Part shown: piece after piece, positions 12,228-22,400 of the stretch
How the letters are laid out: each line of letters opens with the position of its first letter
Numbering within the stretch: position 1 is the first letter of the stretch
Source: Distichodus sexfasciatus
Lineage: Eukaryota > Chordata > Actinopteri > Characiformes > Distichodontidae
Direction: 5' to 3'
NCBI GenBank assembly: GCA_032718565.1
Contig: JAVGVS010000024.1
Span: 3,259,213-3,323,212, forward strand
Length of the DNA stretch: 64,000 bases
Program-made: the position numbers and the translations under genes
Notes under the pieces: model-generated
Told to the model about the DNA's origin: nothing
Databases searched by the model: none
What the model saw: only the letters and a program-made list of their open reading frames with translations

Positions 12228-12442
12228 CACCTGAACTGGAATACCTGGTTCTGATCTTATGGACCTGAAGGTGTAATTAAGGTAAGGCTGCTACTTTGTC
12301 CACGACTGATTCGATTGTGTTTATTTAAATTATGAAAATATCAAATGATACCAATGTCACTGTGTATTTCACCTTTATTAATAGCCAACGTATCAAGGAT
12401 ATTTGCCGTTTCCATGGGGTGTATTAACCTTTTCTAGACTTA
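12228..12442 (+). repeat. local direct duplication, copy 2
   Basis: This is the second copy of the unit at 11007-11220, about 1.2 kb downstream. The order and orientation could be a tandem duplication or terminal repeats of an element. No coding sequence is seen between the copies. Confidence 0.7.
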
Positions 12443-12837
12443 ATGTCACATATTCACATTTCTCATGTTATGTTCTGTTGTATTTGCCACTTACATACAG
12501 ATGTGTACAGTGAGGCTCAAAATTGATTTCTTTAATTTAATTTGTTTGCTAATACTGGTTTAAATGCGCACAGTCTTGGAAGAATCATCTTCAATCTTCA
12601 ACAGTAGCTACGGTGCGTGAAGAGGCACAGAGTGTCTGGTCTGCTTTATATATAGTAGCACCAAACGGCAAACATAAAAAATCTAAGAAATACAACATTC
12701 ATTTGAGTTTGTAATATTATGGAACACTGATTGATTGCATAATTTAGCACATATCAGCACCATAATTATACATATGTATTCTGCAGTGATAACAACACAT
12801 TTAATGGTCAACACCTGAGTGCAACACAATAAAAACA

Positions 12838-13098
12838 ATTTTGGAGCAGTTGGTACCGTAACGATTAGGGAGTTCGTCCCGTGGTCGGAAGGTCGCCGGC
12901 TCAAATCCCGGACCAGTAAAGGTACTATTGAGGTATGTAGGAGCAAGGTACCGTCCACAAGCACTGCTCCCCGAGTCGCCCATGTCAGCTGCCCACTGCT
13001 TCTTCATAGATGGGTCAAATGCGGAGGTCATATTTCATTGTGGTGCACTGTGTGTTTTGCTGTGGTGTGTTTGTAACAACACAAAAAATCAATAATAA
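12838..13098 (+). mobile_element. SINE-like family A copy 3 (forward, near full length)
   Basis: It has the tRNA-like head (GCAGTTGGTACCGTAACG, then CTCAAATCCCGG), the paired GGTACC region and the AATAATA tail. It is diverged at several positions. Confidence 0.75.
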
Positions 13099-13553
13099 GC
13101 AGCATTTCCTTATACAGTATTTGAACAAAAAAAACATTTAACAGAAAATACACTAAAAATAAAATGTCAACTGTCTGAGTAGGTTTTCAGTGATCCGGGC
13201 CATAGCCTTTGATTCAACCACTTGAAGACTAAAATGCCAAATGTTCAACAATGTCATTTCAAAGTAGGTTAATGCTTTATCTTGTGTGTTGGAGTGGAGG
13301 GCTATTTTAATTTGAATATCTTCTCTTTAGATCAGATCAGCACTCATCAAAAGGGTTCATTGGTGCAAAGGAATCTTGGAACAACGGCAGTTTTGGTGGC
13401 GGTGTACTGGATACTCATCTAAATCTTGCGCCATAGAGACCGTCCTTAATTAGGAACTGAAAGCTACGCTAGATAAGATGATCTTCTAAAAGACGTCAAC
13501 TTCAATGATTTTATTTTTGGTCAGGGCGCTTTATTACCCATTGTCAGGGCCGA

Positions 13554-14441
13554 TCAACCTCCTCGCCTCTCCAAATGGTCGTAAATGGCAGTGGTGATGC
13601 CCCAGGTAATGCAGGAGCGGAGGATGACCAACGAGCCTCCGCGGTACAGCAGGGCCAGGCGGCGTTGACGTGACTGCCACAGCCGCTGCCCACTAGCCTT
13701 CACACCCTGCATCTCTCCACCAACCTGGGCCTGCATGTTAGCCACCAATACGGACAGCGGGTACAGGGGCAAACTGATCAACATGGAGTTGAGCATCCCT
13801 GTGATGAATGAGGAGACTACGGGGGACAAACCATGCTCTCTTAAGGCACTGGCCATCGGATTCTTCAGACCGAAGTAAAGGCTGTTTCCTAAGGCGTTGC
13901 GGACGACTACAGGCATCAGAGCTCGGTAATAACCAGAAGCTAATGTTTCGGAGCGAAGATGGACCAGGATGCTCCTCAGTGTAGGCAGGCTGCGGTCATT
14001 TCCGTTGTGCTGCAGGATGTTCTGCACACGCTCAAAGGGGGTGAACACCACAGCTTCCACCACTCCCGTACCTAGTCCAGCCAGGGCGGGCAGTGCCGCG
14101 GAAGGAAGGTGGAGTTGGGTCCAGGGTGAGAGCTGCCGCTGGAGGTTGTCCTGGAGGCCAAAGAGGAGAGTTCCGCTCAAGGTCCGCATCAGCAGGGGTG
14201 GTACCACACCACGGTAAAGCTTAAGGGGCCCTTCCTTGTACAGCTGCACCACGGCCTGACGGACCACTGCGTTATGTAGCTGCATGCGAAATACAGTTTT
14301 ATAAACCGGGAAGGTAACAAGGGTGGTCAGTGTGGACAAGAAGCTGGATGTTCCTCCGTACATGTAGCTGCGGAACCAGACAGCAGAGCCCGAGGTGGTG
14401 TGATTGAGCGATTTATTGATGTCTTTGGGATCTTGCTCCAT
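13554..14441 (-). CDS. slc25a53: mitochondrial carrier SLC25A53-like (MCART6), 295 aa
   Basis: This is a member of the SLC25 inner-mitochondrial-membrane carriers, in the SLC25A51/52/53 branch; SLC25A51 carries NAD+, while the substrate of SLC25A53 is not established. Three tandem repeats are seen with degenerate Px[DE]xx[KR] motifs: FPVYK at residues 44-48, TPFERVQ at 134-140 and YPLSVLV at 227-233. The last stretch, LLYRGGSLVILRSCITWGIT, is closely like human SLC25A53. The ATG at 14441 (MEQDPKD) is preferred over the in-frame one at 14477, because a splice acceptor falls between them at 14467-14470. The reading frame lies in a single exon, and its length is close to the human protein. Neighbours TMSB15 and PRPS1 match human Xq22. 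Confidence 0.9.
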   Translation of the reverse strand: MEQDPKDINKSLNHTTSGSAVWFRSYMYGGTSSFLSTLTTLVTFPVYKTVFRMQLHNAVVRQAVVQLYKEGPLKLYRGVVPPLLMRTLSGTLLFGLQDNLQRQLSPWTQLHLPSAALPALAGLGTGVVEAVVFTPFERVQNILQHNGNDRSLPTLRSILVHLRSETLASGYYRALMPVVVRNALGNSLYFGLKNPMASALREHGLSPVVSSFITGMLNSMLISLPLYPLSVLVANMQAQVGGEMQGVKASGQRLWQSRQRRLALLYRGGSLVILRSCITWGITTAIYDHLERRGG

Positions 14442-14466
14442 CTTTTCACTGATTTTTATCACCTTG

Positions 14467-14777
14467 CTGGCACACAAAAATGCAAAATTCTAAGTATTAA
14501 TATATAATATAGCAATGGTAGTGTGTTATTACAGATGAAGTACGAATTGTTATTAAAAAGATAGGGATAAAATTCACCCTTACACACACACACACAAAAC
14601 ACACAATTTAAAAGGTGAAAAATACCCGTTAGAAAAATGCAAGGTGAAAGGAGCAAAATTTAAATGATTTTTAAAGCCTTAGGTAAATTATTTACCCAAA
14701 TTAAGCGTAAGACGAAGCGAAAGAGAATAAATTCGGCGGGATTTCGAATAACAGGAACGAAAATGAAAGTATTTTAC
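14467..14777 (-). other. slc25a53 5' UTR intron
   Basis: The intron runs from donor GAG|GTAAAAT (minus, 14777-14771) to acceptor GTGCCAG (14473-14467), 311 bases. It includes a short (CA)n run near 14583-14597. Confidence 0.55.
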
Positions 14778-14850
14778 CTCGTTTCGCTCTCCGTCTGTGG
14801 GGTCGCAGCCTCCGCCGTTCGAGCATCAGTTCACCTTTTTGGCCAAATTT
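14778..14850 (-). other. slc25a53 noncoding exon 1 and promoter area
   Basis: CpG-containing sequence upstream of the donor at 14777. The 5' end is not defined; no TATA box was seen. The assignment rests on splice-site geometry alone. Confidence 0.4.
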
Positions 14851-15084
14851 TCATTCTCTAATTAATCCATTTTGAATAGATGTTGGCTTTTTGCTTGTTT
14901 AGTTAAATTGCAACATGAAATTGCGCCTGATAAAGTAAATCTAACGTACATCTCTAATCATCTTTCTCCAGCATCTTCAGCGCGTCCGGCAGTGTCTTAG
15001 CAAAGCGGATGGTGGATTTCTGCCTCCTAACGTCAGTACACATGACGTAAACGAGACCCTATCACGACTTATAATTTAAATTAT

Positions 15085-15091
15085 ATATGTG

Positions 15092-15189
<98 letters not shown>

Positions 15190-15190
15190 G
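15085..15190. repeat. compound (TA)n(CA)n(TA)n microsatellite
   Basis: A long alternating purine-pyrimidine tract: AT, then AC, then AT units. Confidence 0.95.
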
Positions 15191-15377
15191 CGTTCTATTT
15201 ATTTCAAAATATCAAAATATCGATTTATCTTTTTTGGTCTTGTATGAAAGAAAAGGTCAAAATTAATCTGGTCTCCAAAAAAGAAAATCGCTATTTTTGT
15301 GATGTTTTTCAACATAACGGCCATAATCTAAATAAACAGAGCGCCGACTTCCTGACTCCACACATGGCAGATCGGGT

Positions 15378-15380
<3 letters not shown>
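15190..15380. mobile_element. palindromic MITE fragment (GATCTGCC family)
   Basis: Both halves resemble the right end of the element at 39033-39660, in opposite orientations (GCGTTCTATTTATTT at the left, CAGATCGGGTCACA at the right). It is a foldback derivative inserted between two TA/CA microsatellites. Confidence 0.6.
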
Positions 15381-15459
<79 letters not shown>

Positions 15460-15489
15460 ATATATACACACACAAATACACACACACAT
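15379..15489. repeat. compound (CA)n(TA)n(CA)n microsatellite
   Basis: CA units, about 35 TA units with small interruptions, then CA units. Confidence 0.95.
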
Positions 15490-15529
15490 ATGTGAGTATA
15501 ATTTTCAATATATAAAATATAATTTTAAA

Positions 15530-15600
15530 TACCCCTGCGCCCGAAAGTCCCGGGATAGGCACCGGTCCCCCCGCGACCCCTGTTGGAATACAATGAATAT
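15530..15600 (+). mobile_element. SINE-like family B 3' tail fragment
   Basis: Matches the 3' end of family B (GGGATAGGCACCGGTCC, then CCGCGACCC) followed by a short GAATGAATGAA tail. Confidence 0.6.
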
Positions 15601-15676
15601 ATGAATGAATGAAAATTTTAAATATATAATTTTAAAATTAAGTCTTTCAATCCACACAATAATCATCTTCTTCTTC

Positions 15677-16762
15677 TAGGCTTGTGCCACGCCCACGGTC
15701 CCCGGAGTCCTGAGCTGGGGTTTTTGTTCTGTAAGTTCACTTTCGGTGCCACCTCGTGTGTCCTCGGGTTTCTTTGTCTGCACTTCGTGCCGCCTCGCGA
15801 GTAGTTCACTCCCCGTTTAGGGCGCACCCCACTTCCGCGTTTGTTGTCTCCCTACCTAGTGGGTTAGTGTCTGTTTCGAGCGCAGACGCGTTATTTATTG
15901 CGTTCACCTGTTCTTGTTTCCTTCAGGTTGGAGACTGGTGCTCGCACTCATTAGTTGTTTCTCCCGTGTTTTTTTTTTTTTTTACCCAGTTCGACCCCGC
16001 TTTCGCCGTGTCTTTCACCCTCACATGTGTGTTTCGTTCTGTTAAGTCTGGTTTTCTCGGTCATGGCATTTTTGAAGTTACGTTGGTTCTCGTTCCGTCC
16101 TTCTTTGGTTACTCACCTGTGTCTCTCGTCTTTTTGTCTCCTAGGCTCGTGTCTCCAGTAAGTTCCCCGGATCGCCTGTTTTCGCCTCGTTGGATTGAGA
16201 ACTCTGGTTTCGAGCTCTTTTGGTTTGCTCACGGAGGTTTCCCCTTTTTAAAGTACAGTGTGCTGGGAGCACGAGTCACTGGCACGAGTCACTGTTTGTA
16301 CTTTCCGTTTTGATCCGGTGTGTCTCTGTCAGTATTTTGGCCGGAGATTCCCCTTTACAGAGTGTAATCAGAAGCACGGTTCCCCCGTTCTGTTGATACT
16401 TTCTATTTTGATCTCGTTAGACTCCCTCAGTATTTTGACCCGGAGGATTCCTCTCTACAGAGTGTAATATTTTGGAAGCACGGTTCCCCGCTCTGTCGCC
16501 TCCGTATTTTGCCCCGCTTTGTCTCCCTCTAATTTGCCCTGAGCTCTCTCTCCTGTGCCCTGTTTTTGTATCTATATTTTTGTCCTGCTTGAATTATTTA
16601 TTTTTTGTCCTGTTTGTCTTTAGGACTTTAGGATCATTTTGTATTTCTCGTGTCTCTTTCTGTTTACCTCTTGTGTCCCATACCCCGCCTGCTTCCTCCG
16701 AAATAAACTGTTCGTTTCACCTGCACGTCTGTCCCCTGACCAGAGCCGCACCGCGCCGTGAC
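15677..16762 (+). mobile_element. probable solo LTR of a retroelement
   Basis: About 1.1 kb of T/C-rich sequence starts near TGTGCCACGCCCACGG and ends near GCGCCGTGACC. An AATAAA lies near 16702, about 60 bases from the end. This resembles fish Gypsy-type LTRs (TG(T/C)CACGCC start, poly(A) signal near the 3' side). No internal gag/pol region, primer-binding site or second LTR was seen. The 185-aa and 103-aa open frames inside it look like chance. An internal duplicated segment is listed separately. Confidence 0.45.
16318..16490 (+). repeat. tandem duplication inside the LTR-like element
   Basis: Two near-copies of a unit containing CAGTATTTTG, CTACAGAGTGTAAT and GAAGCACGGTTCCCC, with a period of about 110 bases. 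Confidence 0.6.
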
Positions 16763-16799
16763 CGCTTGGGATGTACTGAATAAAAAGCTACTTCACGTG

Positions 16800-18050
16800 G
16801 CACTGTCTTGTAAAAGTGCTGAATTAAAAGTTAATTTTATCTATTTTGGACAATATTTTCAAATGCGGGTTGTTTCTGGAGCATGCTGATGGGGGAAAAA
16901 ACAGATTGCAGCTTCATAACGTGGGAGAATAATCTTTTTATATACAAGACCTTTAATACTTAAACGTTTACAGTAAGAATAAAACCAGGAAAAAGACTAA
17001 GATAATTGTAACAAATCAGACAAATAAAATATAAACAAGAAATACATCAAAAGTAAGTCTTAACACAAGACAAATACATGTTTAAAAACCTAAACCGTCA
17101 GGATCCCTTAGTTGGCCACCTGCAATCCCTTAGTTGGCCACCTGATGCCGCCATTTCCCGTGGTTCCCGGTCCTCGTCTTCTTGTCGATATGTTAAATTC
17201 TGCAGCTGTGTTTTGTTTATTATTTATTAAAACATCCTTTAAGTAAGTCTGCTAGGCATCATAGTCCTAATAATCAGTTAACTGACAATGTTGCTTAACG
17301 AAAAAGTCCTTTTGCTGTTAATAATCACTCAAAGTAAAAGTCCTGGAACAACATGCCCCCAAAAAAATCACCACTGCAAGTGTCCTGGTCATCTGGGTGA
17401 AACTAATGGTATCAAAGTATTTCTCGGTATTGCTCAGCACAATTAATCCAGTCGCTTAAATTCTTGAGCAGAATTTCATGTAAATAATTATAATAGTGTG
17501 ATGGTCAGTCTGCATCCTTAAGAGGCATTGTTTAAATCAACATCTAACATATGTAAGGTCGCAGTGTGTGTGCAGTGAGTAAAATGCGAGCATCAGTGAA
17601 GGATTTCACTTGGGGTTATAGTTTGTCAGACAGCAAGGCAAGTTTTTCATAAAATTATGAACTGCACATCAGCAGCGCTCCGCGGGGAGTCGGTGAAGTC
17701 CCCAAATTGTCGCAGATCTCATGGTCCACATAGAAGCCGAGTAGTGGACTGTACTGTAGTAATAAAAGCTTGATTCCGGTCAGTCATGAGTATGTAGCAG
17801 CACAGTCAAGAGAGCGGTGGTGTGTTAACACAGTATAATTACAGATGATAAAAGGTCTTCCATTGCTGATGAAGTTGGCATTGTGCACCAAATAGAAAAT
17901 CTTACGATTCAAAAACCAAATGTACGGTTAAAAACTATGGACCAAAGCACTCGTTTTCTTTTTGAAACTGCATTTAATGTTTTCTGCAGTATAAATTTCC
18001 ATATTAATATTCATGTCTTTTACTCAAGATGGTGATTTGTCCATGGAAAT
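16800..18050. other. intergenic, no gene recognised
   Basis: AT-rich spacer. A 21-base direct repeat (CCTTAGTTGGCCACCTG core) occurs twice at about 17103-17143. Nothing else was noticed. Confidence 0.55.
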
Positions 18051-18057
18051 ATAGACC

Positions 18058-18150
18058 CCTCCATGAAGGAGCAGTGGGTAGCTAACAAGGGCAGCACCCG
18101 AATATGGTACCTTGCACAAGTACCTCGGTGGTACCTTTACCAGTTAAAGT
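18058..18150 (-). mobile_element. SINE-like family A copy 4 (reverse, fragment)
   Basis: Short reverse copy containing GGAGCAGTGGGTAGCTAACA, GGTACCTTGC and GGTGGTACC. Confidence 0.6.
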
Positions 18151-18512
18151 TAGTTTAAAACCTGAATTAATTACTGGTTCACTGTTATTCACATAATCGA
18201 TGCATCGCGATGTAGACGTGGACGATTCTGCATTGATGAGGTGGCAGCCCATAATTATACCGGGGGTTAGGAAGCGGCGGCCCGCGGCAGCATTGCATGT
18301 GGTCCATGACATGCAATTCAGTTTCAATTCTGAAATCATTTAAAAAAAATTACTTTACTTTTCAAAGCATTTCCAGATGATTTGGGCATCTTTATGAAAA
18401 CTGTCATGTAGAAAAATTGATGCGATGGATCGTGATATTGTATCGAATCGTTGGCCTGATAATCGTAATCGAATTGTGAGACCAGTGAAGGTTCACACCT
18501 CTATTCTGCGTG
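18150..18512 (-). mobile_element. repeat family E copy 1 (reverse)
   Basis: This is the inverted counterpart of the outer element at 49439-50790. Shared blocks include ATCGATGCATCGCGATGTAG, a GATTTGGGCATCTTTATG block and the GTGAAGGTTCACACCTC end. It is probably a non-autonomous DNA transposon. Confidence 0.55.
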
Positions 18513-18666
18513 TAGTTTAGTCATGCAAAATCAATTTCAGTAGCTAATCTCTAGAATTATAGAGCAGCAACTAGGTTAACTACAAATGTAGACTGCAAAA
18601 GCGCATCAATTAGTATTTAAAATGAAGGCACACCAGAAAAAGCAAAATAGTTTCTTGCCGTCACAC

Positions 18667-18672
18667 TTTAAT
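18667..18672 (-). terminator. possible poly(A) signal ATTAAA of prps1
   Basis: The minus strand reads ATTAAA about 690 bases after the stop codon. Overlapping AATAAA hexamers at about 19297-19313 sit within a TTTA repeat only 45-60 bases after the stop and are the alternative. Neither can be proven here. Confidence 0.3.
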
Positions 18673-19358
18673 AAGAACATGTTTGAAATGCATTAATCTT
18701 CCAAAAGAAGTGGATGTATACAAAAAGAAATTAGAATAAGCACTTTAGTGATGGTTCCTAAGAAAGTGAGACTAAATTATTTAAGAAAATTCTTAGAAAG
18801 ATGTTTAAAAAAAAAAAAAGAAAAGCAAACAGACGTTTTCATCAAGGAAGCTCCAGCCCGCAGAGACCCCGAGCTACAGTCCTCAGCATCGACTAAAATG
18901 AACGCCAAATGGGAAAATAGAGAAGGACAAGAACCTCATGCCAAGATTCACATTCTTCAAACAACATCTGTCACTGTCAACACCATCTTCAGAGATTTCA
19001 TCACCGAAATTTTGCTCAAATAAATTACTGTAACAGGTTTTCTCCCAAAGATCTAACATCTAGTCGCTGTTGGTGGTTCTGTAACAAGAAAGAATAGTGA
19101 GATGAGAACACTGGAGCTCAAACTAAAAGAGTCCAGAGTCTTAGCCTCAAGTTTACTTTTTAAGAGTTATTTCTAGAATCCTGACCTACAAATGTTTACG
19201 CTCTACTGTTGGGAGTGTGATTGGTGCCATGTGGTTGACTCCCTTCGAGGGCGGAGTGAGATGCAGCGGCTGAGGATTTGGGGTCGGGCTCCCTCCATTT
19301 ATTTATTTATTTTTGGTTAAGCAGCAAATGGACACAAACGCTCCAAGTGTGGCGAGGG

Positions 19359-19451
19359 TTACAAAGGAACGTGGCTGAAGAGATAGGAGACGGACTCGCC
19401 GTTGTGGGTCCTGCGGATTGCCTCTGCCAGGATCATGGCAATATCAATGAC
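19359..19451 (-). CDS. prps1: prps1 coding exon 7
   Basis: Encodes VIDIAMILAEAIRR to SHVPL and TAA (19361-19359); acceptor CAG at 19454-19452. Confidence 0.96.
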   Translation of the reverse strand, partial: VIDIAMILAEAIRRTHNGESVSYLFSHVPL

Positions 19452-22400
19452 CTGAGGAGTTGGGGGTGAAAAGAAATATCACAATTATATTGAAATGTGT
19501 TTTAAAAACCTTCAAAGTGCTTGTGACAGTTTGTTAAGTCTGCAAAGTAGGTAGTAGATTTAGAGACAGATCTGTTTCAAGTTCATCATCACAGTTTAAA
19601 ATATTTCAGAAAATACGAGAACATTGGACTACATTTATCCAGTTATTCAAGATCAGAAGCAGGTTTTAGAGATCTGCAATGTGGTTGGATTTATTCCACA
19701 AAAATGATGTCAGTGTTTGAAGGACAACAGGAACTCACCTGAATTTTCGAGCAATGCTTCATCTTCTCCTCCTGCGGAATGGTGTTAGTCACAACCACGG
19801 CTTCAAAGCAGGCGTTGTTGATGCGCGATATGGCAGGACCAGAGAAGATGCCATGAGTAAGGATGGCATAAACCTTGGTGGCGCCGGCTGATATCAGCCT
19901 AAATTAACAGAAGAGGGAGATTTCATCTGCTTGTTTAGGGCAAATTATTATTATTATTATTATTTTTTACCAATATTGAGATCAGTTATTTACACAATTA
20001 TATTTCTGAGATTGGCTTGACATGGCAGTGTGTTAGAAGCGTCAGAGTTATGCCATTATTTTTGTGGCAAAATTCTAAGCGTGCAGTTGAACTTTGCCGA
20101 GCAAAATATCTTAATGCGCTTGACTCCGCCTTCCTTATTTTATTTATGGCCAATAATTCCCATACCGTGCATCTCCAGTGGAAATTATAATAACCTAGTG
20201 AGTAAAAAATTGGGGAACATGAGCGACCTCAAGGAAGAGTTTAGCAAAGTTTAACAGTGGTACTGGCTGCTAGACATTAGGATAAGTTAGTGATCTCGCA
20301 AACAAGGTTTGCCTTTGTTCTGCCAACGTCGTTCTAGTGCTGGATCTGGTTAAGAGTTTGTTCACGAACAAAGCACGAACGGTAAACTCCATTAGATAAA
20401 CAGGCGGTTACTTGTCAGCGGCGTGGCAGATGGTGCCGCACGTGTCGGCCATGTCGTCCACCAAGATGGCCACGCGGTCGGTCACGTCTCCCACCAGGAC
20501 CATGCGATCCACCTCATTAGCTTTCTTCCGCTCCTTGTGAATGAGCGCAAAGTCAACATTCAGCCTGTCGGCGATGGAGGTCACCCTGCCAATGGAAAAA
20601 ACTCGCTTTAGCTGCATGTTACGTCAAGGCGGGAAAAACAACCTCACCGTTCTCTACGGGACACTCTCTAGGCACACCGAGAGTAAATCACTTCTCTCTG
20701 CACGCTCGCTTCCGTCCACTTCCAGAACAAAGCGCACATGCGCTAGGAGAGTGTTCTGGGTGGCGGGGGAGTGAGCGCCCTGCTTTGAGAGGGCAGAGAA
20801 GTGAAACTGGAAAGACAGGAAGTCAGTTTAACATTTTTGACTCATTTCTGGGAGAGAAGGGTTCTGGGGAAAGTCTTCATGGCCTGCTGCGAGGGGCCTC
20901 TTGAAGGTCCTAATCATTGATTTTCGGCACAAGCTCCTTCCTCCTTAAGACCAATAATTTAAAGGGGCAGGCAGCAGAATTGGTCGCGTCCTACAAGTAC
21001 CTGGACAGTGTTGCTGATGTTAGTTTGCATTTTAATTTCAACACAGAAATGATCTGCAAAATTCAATGTAGATAAGACTATTTTCACCCTGCTTATAAAT
21101 CCAACATTAAGTCTATCGTGACATTTTGCTTGAGTCTTGGGGTGAAAGCTGCACTCTCAAAAATCGTGAAGGTTAGTGGTAAAATTATAGTTGGTCTTGG
21201 AGACGTGCACCTTTAAGAAAAACAAGATCGATCCAGGATAGAGTTTCAAGACCGAGTTTCAGTTCCGACCTTCTGGTTCCTGCTTCCGATATGCCTTTAT
21301 ACGAACCGGTAAGTTTAGACATCGATTTTGTCTGCAGTGTTATTTCCCTGCTGAATTTAGATCAGGAGCTGAGATAGTTGGGGCTGTTTTCTGTTGTGTT
21401 GGTTGTCCACATTTATCACGCAGTTGTAATCTAAAAACGTCACTAAATCTGGAAATATTTAATGTTACATGCAGCCTTGATTGTGGCAACCTATGGAGTA
21501 CACACTCGTTCATTTTAATCTGTGGGAGTCTCTGTTGCTTAGTTCTGGGTGATAAAACTATCTTTGTACTAACAGTGTATTGTCCACCAAATGCATTTTT
21601 TAAAATACAAATCCTATGAGCTTCAGCGTTCAGAGCACAAAAAACCCTGAACATAATGACAATGTATTGGTAGCTGATAATTATCAAAATCAATCAGTAT
21701 GACAAAAATAACTGATAATTTTTTTGTTCATATCATCTGGCTCTACTGTTGTTTCTCAGGTACAGTAGTTCAGTATTCAGCGTCTTATTGGTCAAAGTAT
21801 GACGTCTCAAAACACTACGCGTCTGTGTAGCCGATGAGCTCCCGAAGCAAATTTGCTGCAAACTATTGCCTGGAAGCTGAAGGTCTGCTTTGACGGTAAT
21901 CCAATTTGAGCACCAACACCACGAGTCACACATTCAGCGAGAGCACCACTTGTGCCGTTTCCACCATCACGCTGGCTGATTCAATCACGCAACGCGCGCC
22001 TCATTGTGCGGTATAAGCCCCGGTTAACAAATAAGGCAGGACGCCGAAAAGGCTGCGCAAACCTTCTGGCTCCACCGGCGTCTGGTGACACAATGGTGCA
22101 GTTTCTCCACTCGGGGATGTTCTCTTTAATCCACTGCAGCACTGCAGGTTCTGCATACAGGTTGTCTACTGGAATGTCAAAAAATCCCTGAAAAGACGGA
22201 AGATATTAGCTTGAGCACGGCCGGGCGGACGGAGGACGCATCACACGCCCCAAACTAATTTACAAAGGAGCAAGTTTAGATGTTAAATCGGATCCGGCAG
22301 TGTGACACTCACCTGTATCTGGGAGGCGTGAAGGTCCATGGTTATAATGTGGTCTGCACCAGACACTGACAGCATGTTGGCCACCAGTTTGGCAGAGATG

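Noticed and set aside
14442..14477. Upstream in-frame ATG for slc25a53 at 14477
   Set aside because: A splice acceptor at 14467-14470 lies between it and the family-like start, so these codons are probably intronic.
15756..16783. 185-aa and 103-aa open frames
   Set aside because: Low-complexity Phe/Ser/Leu/Val translation of T/C-rich LTR-like DNA; no domain.
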